This document shows positions 1-6,850 of a stretch of DNA of 64,000 nucleotides, in pieces. Under the pieces are notes generated by a model that did not search any database, was not told the DNA's origin, and worked only from the letters and a program-made list of their open reading frames with translations. The first letter of the stretch is position 1. Each line of letters opens with the position of its first letter. The translations under genes and the position numbers were made by a program. Source of the stretch: Chloroflexota bacterium (lineage in GTDB: Bacteria; Chloroflexota; Limnocylindria; Limnocylindrales; CSP1-4); contig JAHBUZ010000003.1 in the NCBI GenBank assembly GCA_019637815.1, positions 175,049 to 239,048 of the forward strand. Direction: 5' to 3'.

Positions 1-645
1 CCAGGCGCTGATGTCATCGAAGGTGATCGATGCGTCCGAGGCGTCGCCTCGACCCACGAACGCCACCCGCCCGAACGGTCCGATGGGCCCGACGTTGGCC
101 GAGCCCACGGAGCGCCCGTTCACGCGCAGCAGGACGCGGCTGATGTCGACGTTCTCCCGGCCGCACTCCACGCTCACCAGGCGCGGCTCGCCGTCCTCGG
201 CCGCGAGCCGGGACGAGAGGCTGCCGCTCTGGTCGATGGTGACCTGACGCTCGATGATGTGGCCGATCTGCCAGCCATCCGCATCGTCCACGATGCCGAA
301 GGCGAAGATGCCCGAGGCCGTGCCGCACATCCAGCCGCCCGCGGCGTCGCCGTCGATGGCGACGGTCCCCTCCACCCGGACCACCGGATGATGCGAGGCC
401 GTCAGACTCCGCCAGCCCCACATCCAGCCCTCGCTGGTGAAGTCCATGCGCAGCGCGCCGTCGGTGTCCGTGGTCGAGCCGTTGGCGTCCGGCAGCCCCC
501 ACGCCCCCGGCGTGGTCAGGTCATCCTGGAAGGCCGGCGTGTTCGCGCCGAGGCTCGCGGGCAGGTCGCCCTGGGCGACCGTGCCGGTCGTGACCGTCAG
601 GCACAGGCCTGCAGCGAGGGTGAGGCGGGTGGTCCATCGGCGCAT
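1..645 (-). CDS. Secreted protein, C-terminus cut off by window edge
   Basis: The frame is open from an ATG at 645 to the left edge, giving 215 residues with no stop. A good ribosome site (AGGAGGAC) lies just upstream at about 651-658. Residues 1-24 form a signal peptide ending near TVAQG, so the product is exported. The rest looks like a beta-rich domain: an FQDDL-type opening, the phrase VRVEGTVAIDG, and near the edge ITFDDISAW. That layout resembles LamG/concanavalin-like domains found in many secreted bacterial proteins. No catalytic motif is visible. It lies downstream of thrS on the same strand, separated by 71 bases. The function is not recognised. Confidence 0.7.
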   Translation of the reverse strand, partial: MRRWTTRLTLAAGLCLTVTTGTVAQGDLPASLGANTPAFQDDLTTPGAWGLPDANGSTTDTDGALRMDFTSEGWMWGWRSLTASHHPVVRVEGTVAIDGDAAGGWMCGTASGIFAFGIVDDADGWQIGHIIERQVTIDQSGSLSSRLAAEDGEPRLVSVECGRENVDISRVLLRVNGRSVGSANVGPIGPFGRVAFVGRGDASDASITFDDISAW

Positions 646-716
646 CTGGGGTCCTCCTGGATCGACTGGCCTGGCTGCCGGTCAGCGATGACGGGTCCGG
701 ACGATCGCATGATGCC

Positions 717-2570
717 TCACTCCGGTCGACGATCCGCCGCTTCGGTGGCGAGACGGTCGGCGAGCGCCTCCCATGCCTCGGCTGGTTGCTGCTCCCCTGC
801 CCTGGTGCGGGGTGCGGCGGTGCGCGCCTCGACCTCCCGGTCGCCGAGCACCAGCATGTAGGGGACCTTCTGCTCCTGGGCCACGCGGATCTTGTTCTGC
901 ATCCGGTTGGAGGACTCATCCACGTCCACGCGCAGGCCCCGACCGCGGAGCAAGCTCGCCAGCTCCTCGGCGGCCTCGAGATGCCGGTCCGCGATGGGCA
1001 CCACGACCGCCTGGACGGGCGCGCACCAGAACGGGAAGGCCCCCCCGAAGTGCTCGATGAGGATGCCGATGAAGCGCTCGAGCGAGCCGTAGATCGCCCG
1101 GTGGATGGCCATCGGGCGGGCCGGCTGGCCCGATTCATCGATATAGGTCAGGTCGAAGCGCTCGGGCAGCATCACGAGGTCCACCTGGATGGTCGCCATC
1201 TGCCACTCGCGGCCCAGGGCGTCGTCGATGTAGATGTCGATCTTGGGCGCGTAGAAGGTGCCGTCCTTGGGCTTGATGGCGTAGTCGCCGCCGTGCCGAT
1301 CGAGGACGTCCTTGATGATCGACTCCGCGCGGTCCCAGAGCGCCGGGTCGCCGAGTGCCTTGTCCGGGCGCGTCGCGAACGCGAACCGAGGCACCAGACC
1401 GAACCACGAGTAGGCCTCGCGGATCTCGCCAAGGAGCGCTTCCAGCTCCGCGGTCAGCTGGTCCGGCCGGACATAGATGTGCGCGTCGTCCTGGATGAAC
1501 TGGCGCACGCGGGTGAGCCCGGACAGCGTGCCGGAGCGCTCGTTGCGATGGAGCCGGCCGTACTCCGCGAGGCGCAGCGGCAGGTCCCGGTACGAGCGCA
1601 GATGGCTGCGATAGATGACCGTCGATTCCGGGCAGTTCATGGGCTTGAGGCTGAACAGCTGGTTCTCGCTCTCCACCACGAACATGTTCTCGGCGTAGTG
1701 GTCCCAGTGGCCCGACTGGCGCCACAGCCGCTCACTGACCAGGATGGGGGTGCTCACCTCCTGGTAGCCACGCCGGTCCTGGAGCTCGCGCATGGCGCCC
1801 TCGAGGGAACGCCAGAGTCGCTGGCCCTTGGGGTGCCAGAAGACCGAGCCCGGGCTGATGTCATGGAAGCTGAACAGGTCCAGCTGCGTGCCCAGGCGTC
1901 GATGATCGCGCTTGCGCGCCTCCTCGCGGCGCCACAGGTAGAGATCGAGCTCCTCCTGCGTGTTCCAGGCGGTGCCGTAGATGCGCTGGAGCATCGGGCG
2001 GTCCTCGCGGCCACGCCAGTACGCGCCGGAGAACGAGAGCAGCTGGAACGGGCCCACCTTGCCCGTCGAGGCCACGTGGGGCCCGCGACACAGGTCGATG
2101 AAGGGGCCCTGCTGGTACGTGGACACGACCGGCTCCGGCGTCCCGGAGAGCTGGGCGGCGGTGCGCAGGTCGTCGAGGATCTCGACCTTGTAGGTCTGCC
2201 CCTGGTCCGCCAGGAAGGCTCGACCCTCGTCCGGGTCCCATTCCCTGCGCACGAACGGGTGGTCGGCCGCGATCGAGGCGCGCATCCGCTCCTCGATGGC
2301 CGGCAGGTCCTCCTGGGTCAGCGGACGCGGCAGGTCGAAGTCGTAGTAGAAGCCGTCCCTGATGGCGGGACCGATGCCCAGCTTCGTGCCCGGGAACAGG
2401 TCCATGACCGCCTCGGCCATGATGTGGGCGGCAGAGTGGCGCATCGGGTCGAGCGAGCCATCGCCGTCCGCATGGGCTCGGGCATCGAGCAGCTCCTCGG
2501 CGGAGCCTCGCTCGGGCGCCAGGAGGTCGAGGGCTTCGTCAGCCGGTTCGTCGTGGGTCTGCTGGGGCAT
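717..2570 (-). CDS. thrS: Threonine--tRNA ligase (no TGS domain)
   Basis: Charges tRNA-Thr with threonine in the cytoplasm. The 617-residue product has the editing-domain HSAAH at 45-49, GFYYDF near 73-78, the zinc-site Cys in MNCPES near 312, class II motif 2 (RLHRNERSG) near 338, motif 3 near 490 and a C-terminal anticodon-binding domain. The N-terminal TGS domain of the longest ThrRSs is absent; residues 1-40 are acidic and low in complexity. The ATG at 2570 was chosen because it begins the first family-like sequence and follows GGAGA; the frame stays open to 2771, but that part overlaps the T-box leader. Expression is probably controlled by that leader. Confidence 0.97.
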   Translation of the reverse strand: MPQQTHDEPADEALDLLAPERGSAEELLDARAHADGDGSLDPMRHSAAHIMAEAVMDLFPGTKLGIGPAIRDGFYYDFDLPRPLTQEDLPAIEERMRASIAADHPFVRREWDPDEGRAFLADQGQTYKVEILDDLRTAAQLSGTPEPVVSTYQQGPFIDLCRGPHVASTGKVGPFQLLSFSGAYWRGREDRPMLQRIYGTAWNTQEELDLYLWRREEARKRDHRRLGTQLDLFSFHDISPGSVFWHPKGQRLWRSLEGAMRELQDRRGYQEVSTPILVSERLWRQSGHWDHYAENMFVVESENQLFSLKPMNCPESTVIYRSHLRSYRDLPLRLAEYGRLHRNERSGTLSGLTRVRQFIQDDAHIYVRPDQLTAELEALLGEIREAYSWFGLVPRFAFATRPDKALGDPALWDRAESIIKDVLDRHGGDYAIKPKDGTFYAPKIDIYIDDALGREWQMATIQVDLVMLPERFDLTYIDESGQPARPMAIHRAIYGSLERFIGILIEHFGGAFPFWCAPVQAVVVPIADRHLEAAEELASLLRGRGLRVDVDESSNRMQNKIRVAQEQKVPYMLVLGDREVEARTAAPRTRAGEQQPAEAWEALADRLATEAADRRPE

Positions 2571-2574
2571 CGGT

Positions 2575-2860
2575 CGTCTCCGCAGGACAGTCGCATGGTC
2601 GTCCACATGGCTGGACGAGAGGCATGCCTCCCGCGGTCCCACCGGCCTTCGCCCCGCATCGTCGCCGGGCGCCCTCGTTCGTCCGCTGTGACGGGCGGTC
2701 CCGGCCGGATCCACCGGCACGCTCCCGGGTGGTACGTCTCGCCCCGTGCGGTCACCCGGGCTTCCAGCCATGACCCGGGCTCTCTGGGATCAGGGTACGG
2801 ACGCGTGTCCCGATCGACGCGCTGCTCGCTCGACGGCCACGCGTGGGCGTCCGATCGAGG
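2575..2860 (-). ncRNA. T-box riboswitch upstream of thrS
   Basis: Reading the minus strand, the leader carries the hallmarks of a T-box RNA that senses uncharged tRNA. Stem I distal elements are AGAGAG plus CCCGGG (2774-2785) and GGCTGGAAG plus CCCGGG (2755-2769); the two CCCGGG blocks can pair. A candidate Thr specifier ACC lies at 2731-2733. The T-box core GGTGGGACCGCGG lies within 2627-2649 and is followed by a CTCGTCC-like segment. It sits directly before thrS. No U-tract terminator follows the core, so control is more likely translational. The exact fold and specifier are inference; the core motif match is strong. Confidence 0.88.
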
Positions 2861-2865
2861 TCGGC

Positions 2866-2871
2866 ATGATA
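2866..2871 (-). promoter_or_regulatory. -10 box TATCAT of thrS leader
   Basis: TATCAT on the minus strand lies about 300 bases before the thrS start and just upstream of the T-box RNA. Transcription would start near 2859. No clear -35 element is visible. Confidence 0.5.
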
Positions 2872-2897
2872 TCGCACCCTCGGCCGCTCGCCGCGGG

Positions 2898-3347
2898 CTA
2901 TGCCTGTGCGTCAGCGCCCATCGTCACCGTTCCGTCCGAGAGGACCGGTGAGATGAGACCGAAGATGTTGCCGTCCGGGTCCAGCAGATAGCCACCCCGG
3001 CCGATGCCCGGCCAGTCGGTGGCCGGCGGCGCCTCGGTGCCGCCGAGCTCGACACCGCGCCGCATCAGCCCATCGACGTCCTCGACGCCGAGGACGATGT
3101 TGCAGCCATTGATCGGTGCGCCCGCCTCGGGTCGGAGGCCCTCGCGCCTGGTCAGGCCGCCGTTGATGCCCATGCCCGGCTGACCGGCCGCATTGCCGAT
3201 CGCGCCCTCGCCGGTGTCGATGACTCAGTACGGCTGCTCATCGCTGCCGTAGTCCTCGAATCGCCAGCCCAGCAGTGCCGAGTAGAAGTCGATGAGCGTC
3301 TGTGGCTCGGACGCGTGGATCTCGAAGTGGACGACGAGGTTCGCCAT
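2898..3347 (-). pseudogene. VOC/glyoxalase-family protein with in-frame TGA
   Basis: From the ATG at 3347 (ribosome site AGGAGA) the frame runs 149 codons to a stop at 2898, interrupted only by TGA at 3225-3227 (codon 41). The stop lies in a PY-stop-VIDTG context; in this family (COG3324-type, VOC fold) that position is normally Trp in a YW pair, so TGG has become TGA. The remainder is intact, including the second half-domain ending in LLDPDGNIFG. VOC proteins bind metal and act on small molecules, but the substrate here is unknown. It may be a recent pseudogene, a read-through gene or a base-call error. Downstream in-frame ATGs could allow only a C-terminal fragment. Confidence 0.8.
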
Positions 3348-3786
3348 GACGGTCTCCTGCGTGCGGGGAGCGGACCGTCAGTATGGCGCGGCCGGATCCG
3401 GCTCTCGGCGGACGGTCCGGGAGTCACGAGCGGACCAGGCGCGATACCTGGACGATCGCCCCACTGGTGGAGCACCTGCCGGGTCATCGCCGCCGCTTCC
3501 ATGCCATGTGCCCCACTGGTGGAGCGATCGGCGATCCGGCCGAGCGTGGAGCCGGGCGTCGCGGCTGCAGCCAGGTGGCTCGTGGACGACCAGCCAGACC
3601 AAGTGGCAGGGTCTCCCCACCCGGGCCGGTCGAGACGTATGGATATGTATACGTCGGACGGCTCCCATCGACAGTCAGGCCCGTCGTTCCTGGGCCGCAG
3701 AGTGCGGAGTGTGCCCTCGGTCGGCGCCTGGCGACGGTCGGGTGGGTGACGTCCTGGCCCTCAGCGCTGCCGCGGCTGCACGGACC
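3348..3786. other. Intergenic stretch holding dispersed repeat copy 1
   Basis: There is no convincing gene between the two minus-strand reductase/VOC genes. Most of the stretch (about 3452-3618) is copy 1 of the dispersed repeat described separately. The flanks 3619-3786 show no recognisable motif. Confidence 0.6.
3452..3618 (-). repeat. Dispersed intergenic repeat, copy 1
   Basis: Bases 3496-3535 (minus strand) match 10105-10144 (plus strand) at 38 of 40 positions, and 3460-3482 match 10158-10180 at 22 of 23. Weaker similarity extends the pair to about 165 bp. Each copy contains a CTCCACCAGT motif twice. One frame is open in both copies, but the substitutions do not fall mainly at third codon positions, so coding is unproven. 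Confidence 0.75.
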
Positions 3787-4431
3787 TCAGCGACGCCTGG
3801 TGAACGTCAGGTGTGTGACGCCGCTGGAGGTCGATGTGGCTTCGATGTCGTAGGTCGTCTCGAGTGCCTCGAGACCATCCCAGATCCGGACGCCTCGGCC
3901 GAGCACGATCGGCACCTGGACCAGGTGCATGTGGTCGACGAGCCCCTCGCGGACGAAGTCGCGGACCACGGTGGGCCCGCCGCCGATCCGGACGTCCAGA
4001 CCGCCGGCCGCTTCCCGCGCCCGCCGGAGCGCCTCGGCCGGCGTGGCGTCGAGGAAGTGGAAGGTGGTGCCGCCCTCCATCTCGATGGAGGGTCGTGGTC
4101 GATGGGTGAGCACGAACGTGGGCGTGTGGAACGGCGGGTCCGAGCCCCACCAGCCCGTCCAGTCCGGGTCGTCCTGCCAGCCCGGAGGGCCGAACTTGTT
4201 GGCACCCATGATCTCGGCACCGAATCCGTGACCGTGCAGCGTGGCGAAGGCGTTGTCGGCGCCCGCGGTGCCGCCGGGGGCACCGACCATCTCGTTCCAG
4301 AACCGCGTGGCGAACATCCACTCATGGAGACGCTCCCCGGCGTGCCCGAACGGAGCTTCGGCGGTCTGGGGTTCACCGGTCGCGAAGCCGTCGAGGGAGA
4401 TCGCGAGGTTGTGGATCCGGACATCGGACAT
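3787..4431 (-). CDS. Dihydrofolate reductase family protein (RibD C-terminal type)
   Basis: A 214-residue protein beginning MSDVRIHNLAISLDG, the usual opening of the RibD_C/DHFR-like family, and ending with a strand-rich TSSGVTHLTFTRRR. The middle has GANKFG and a GGPTVVRDF motif typical of the NADPH-binding fold in these stand-alone reductases. Length is normal for the family. The start at 4431 follows GAGGAGGG; the frame remains open upstream but without family-like sequence. Substrate and pathway are unknown; a true folate role is unlikely. A second, more distant member lies at 31491-32099. Confidence 0.9.
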   Translation of the reverse strand: MSDVRIHNLAISLDGFATGEPQTAEAPFGHAGERLHEWMFATRFWNEMVGAPGGTAGADNAFATLHGHGFGAEIMGANKFGPPGWQDDPDWTGWWGSDPPFHTPTFVLTHRPRPSIEMEGGTTFHFLDATPAEALRRAREAAGGLDVRIGGGPTVVRDFVREGLVDHMHLVQVPIVLGRGVRIWDGLEALETTYDIEATSTSSGVTHLTFTRRR

Positions 4432-4555
4432 GGGCTGTCCCTCCTCGGTCGGCGGCCGCGGTGATGCGGCTCGCGGTCGACCAGCCGGGGCGGACGACGG
4501 GTCCTGGCCCACGCGTCCGACGGACAGCATCGACCGCAGCAGGAGCAAGGGGTAG

Positions 4556-4632
4556 TGGTGGGCGACACTGGACTCGAACCAGTGACCTCTTGCATGTCAA
4601 GCAAGTGCTCTAACCAGCTGAGCTAGCCGCCC
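4556..4632 (-). tRNA. tRNA-Val(GAC), CCA encoded
   Basis: The minus strand gives a complete cloverleaf. The acceptor stem GGGCGGC pairs with GTCGCCC (one G-U), the D-arm contains GCTCAGCTGGTTAGAGC, and the anticodon arm is CTTGC-TTGACAT-GCAAG with anticodon GAC. The T-arm contains GGTTCGAGTCC. The 3' CCA is encoded at 4556-4558. Confidence 0.97.
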
Positions 4633-4663
4633 GCAGCAGGAGCGACATCGTACCAGAACCCGC

Positions 4664-4690
4664 GGACCGGCCGACCTTGGCCGGCCGTCC
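4664..4690 (-). terminator. Hairpin after the RCC1-repeat gene
   Basis: GGAC-CGGCC pairs with GGCCG-GTCC around a short loop, with a 3-nt bulge. It starts directly after the stop of the RCC1 gene and precedes tRNA-Val. There is no clear U-tract, so termination is inferred from position and stem strength. Confidence 0.45.
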
Positions 4691-4692
4691 GA

Positions 4693-6051
4693 TCAGAAGC
4701 GGACGCGGATCGGGCTCTTGTTGTTGGTCGAGCTGCCATTGCCCAGCTGGCCGTTCTTGTTGCTGCCCCAGCACCAGACCGTCCGGTCGCTCTTCCGGGC
4801 GCAGCTGAAGCTGCCGCCGGCCTTCGAGCCATTGAGCGCGAGCTGCTGGACCCCGGTGAGACCGTTGACCTTGACCCGGGTCTTCTTGTCCTTGACCGAC
4901 GCCTTCCGCGCCAGCTGGAGATGGCTGTTGCTGCCCCAGCACCAGACGATGTTGTTCTTCCGGATGGCGCAGCTGTGGTCGTACCCGGCCGCCACCTGCT
5001 TGGCGTCCTTGACGTTCTTGACCGTCTGTCGCCACTCGGTCCCCTTGTCCGAGGCGAGCTTGCGCACCTTCCGGTTGCCGTTGCCGAGCTGCCCCGAGGC
5101 GTTTTCGCCCCAGCAGGAGATGCGCCCGTTGTGGAAGACCGCGCAGGTGTGGGCCCGACCGGCAGCCACCCGCTTGACACCCGTGAGCTCGCTGATGCCA
5201 CCGGTGCCGACGTTCTTCCGGAGGACGTTGGATGGCACCGATCGCTTGGCCGTGTCGTTCACGCCCAGCCGGCCGCTGCCGTTGTGGCCCCAGCAATGCA
5301 CCCGATCCTGCTCGACCGTGATGGATGACGGCTGCGGCGCGGCACACGAGTGGTCGGGACCGAGGGACAGCGGACCGCGTGTGTGATACAGGTTCCGAGG
5401 CGTGGGGCTGCTCTGGTACTTCTCATGGCCCAGCTGCCCGGAAGTGCCCTTGCCCCAACAGCGGACGATCCGCGGGATGCCCGTCGCCTGCGTGGTCGCA
5501 GCACACGCATGAGCACCGCCCGCCGACAGGTCGGTCACGGCCGTGAACGCAGGGTTGCCGAGCTTGACCTGCCGGAGGACGCCCGTCAGGCCACCGACCG
5601 ACCCGGTGCCGAGCTGGCCCTGGCCGTTGGCGCCCCAGCACCACACGGTGTGGTCCGTGCGTCGGGCGCACGTGAAGTTCCCGCCTGCCGCGACCTGGAC
5701 CACGTTGTTGAGCGCCGTCCGGGTGCTGCCCATGTGCAGGTTGACCCGCACCGGCCGTCGGCGCGTGGTGGTCGTCCCGTCGCCCAGCTGGCCCTGCTTG
5801 TTGAAGCCCCAGCACCAGACGGTGCCGTTCGTCTTGACGGCACAGACGTGTCGGGCGCCAGCGGAGATCTGCTTGACCTCGTCACCGGCAGCTGCCACGG
5901 GTGCCGCCTGCGGGATGGCCGCCGCGAGAACGAGGCCCAGGGCCGCGACGAACACGCGGATGGCGGGTCGGATGGCGGACGAACCCGACGGGGCCAGGTG
6001 GGATCCGGTGGGATGGGCGGGGCCGCGCACGGACGCGTGCCGATCGGGCAT
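4693..6051 (-). CDS. Secreted RCC1-repeat beta-propeller protein
   Basis: A 452-residue exported protein. The N-terminal signal segment has its hydrophobic core at about residues 28-50 (VFVAALGLVLAAAIP) and is followed by AAPVAAAG. The mature part has seven copies of a C-W-G-x-N-x-x-G-Q-L-G motif, each about 50-55 residues apart, the hallmark of RCC1 repeats and enough for one closed seven-bladed propeller. Each blade also has a conserved C-A-V/C-A-R cysteine before the CWG, suggesting disulphides outside the cell. Copy 6 has lost the second glycine (SHLQLARK). RCC1 propellers bind proteins; the ligand is unknown. Start 6051 follows AGGAGGA. It is a single-gene unit. Confidence 0.93.
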   Translation of the reverse strand: MPDRHASVRGPAHPTGSHLAPSGSSAIRPAIRVFVAALGLVLAAAIPQAAPVAAAGDEVKQISAGARHVCAVKTNGTVWCWGFNKQGQLGDGTTTTRRRPVRVNLHMGSTRTALNNVVQVAAGGNFTCARRTDHTVWCWGANGQGQLGTGSVGGLTGVLRQVKLGNPAFTAVTDLSAGGAHACAATTQATGIPRIVRCWGKGTSGQLGHEKYQSSPTPRNLYHTRGPLSLGPDHSCAAPQPSSITVEQDRVHCWGHNGSGRLGVNDTAKRSVPSNVLRKNVGTGGISELTGVKRVAAGRAHTCAVFHNGRISCWGENASGQLGNGNRKVRKLASDKGTEWRQTVKNVKDAKQVAAGYDHSCAIRKNNIVWCWGSNSHLQLARKASVKDKKTRVKVNGLTGVQQLALNGSKAGGSFSCARKSDRTVWCWGSNKNGQLGNGSSTNNKSPIRVRF

Positions 6052-6187
6052 GGCAGGCTCCTCCTGGGTGGAGCGACCTCTCTGGACCCCACGTCAGCGA
6101 GGAACTCCCGGCCGCCTGATGCTCAGGACGATCGTACGGGGCATGGTCAAGCGTGGCCCGGAGGACCTGTCGGGGTCAGACGGAAGG

Positions 6188-6682
6188 CTAGAACTGGGCG
6201 AGCAGCTCGGACCGCTTCGCGTCGAACTCCTGTGGGCTGATGAGCCCCGCGTTCCGAGCCGCGGCGAGCTGGCCGAGCCGGTCCGCGAGCGCTGGTCCTG
6301 TGCCTGCCGAGGGCCATGTCGTCTGCTCGGCAGACTGACTGAGCTCGTACGTCACGAGGAGTGTCCCAGGCGGCTTGGCCATCAGCAAGGCCACCAGGAT
6401 CAGGATGCCGACGAGCAGGATCGTCAGCAGGACGGCGACGACGAAGGCCGCGACGCCGTACGAACCGGGGGCCCAGACCTGGGATGCCGGGTGATAGCCG
6501 AGACGTGACATGCGCTCGGCATCGGCCTCGAACAGGGTCGTAGCGAGTCGCTGGTCACCCTTGTACCGTCGGATGACCGGCGTCTGGCCCGGTGTGGGTG
6601 GTGTGGGATACGGATCCTTCAGACGGGGTCCGCGAGCGGAGGCCTGTGCCATGAGCCTGGTGTATCGGGGATCGGCGGTCAT
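6188..6682 (-). CDS. Membrane protein with C-terminal SHOCT domain
   Basis: About 164 residues from the ATG at 6682; an in-frame ATG at 6736 would add 18 low-complexity residues. The N-terminal half is proline-rich and polar, followed by one strong transmembrane helix (VAAFVVAVLLTILLVGILIL). The last 30 residues, starting DRLGQLAAARNAGLIS, match the SHOCT pattern: a short two-helix module often found at the C-terminus of membrane or secreted proteins and thought to mediate oligomerisation. The ribosome site is weak, so the start is uncertain. No partner is evident among the neighbours. Function is unknown. Confidence 0.75.
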   Translation of the reverse strand: MTADPRYTRLMAQASARGPRLKDPYPTPPTPGQTPVIRRYKGDQRLATTLFEADAERMSRLGYHPASQVWAPGSYGVAAFVVAVLLTILLVGILILVALLMAKPPGTLLVTYELSQSAEQTTWPSAGTGPALADRLGQLAAARNAGLISPQEFDAKRSELLAQF

Positions 6683-6784
6683 CGACGGGCTCTCGTGCGG
6701 ACGAAGTGGTGGTGGCACGATGCCACTGCACCCCACCGGAGTCGCCCCTACCTTCGTACCGTCGGTGAGCGGGGTCCCCGCTGC

Positions 6785-6820
6785 GCGCGCCGGCGCATCG
6801 GAACGGTCCGGCCGGCGCGC
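6785..6820 (-). terminator. Perfect 10-bp hairpin after the S55-peptidase gene
   Basis: GCGCGCCGGC (6785-6794) pairs perfectly with GCCGGCGCGC (6811-6820) around a 16-nt loop. It lies 31 bases after the stop of the upstream minus-strand gene. No U-tract follows, so it may be a GC-only terminator or an mRNA-stabilising 3' hairpin. Confidence 0.5.
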
Positions 6821-6850
6821 CCTTCGCGGGCGACGCCGGCCGGTGGACGA

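Noticed and set aside
786..2951. 721-codon open frame antisense to thrS, on the plus strand
   Set aside because: It is the mirror of a real GC-rich gene; the codons reflect thrS third positions, there is no family motif, and it runs through the T-box leader.
3225..3227. TGA as a selenocysteine codon in the glyoxalase-like gene
   Set aside because: The family residue is Trp, not Cys, and no SECIS-like hairpin was noticed just after the codon.
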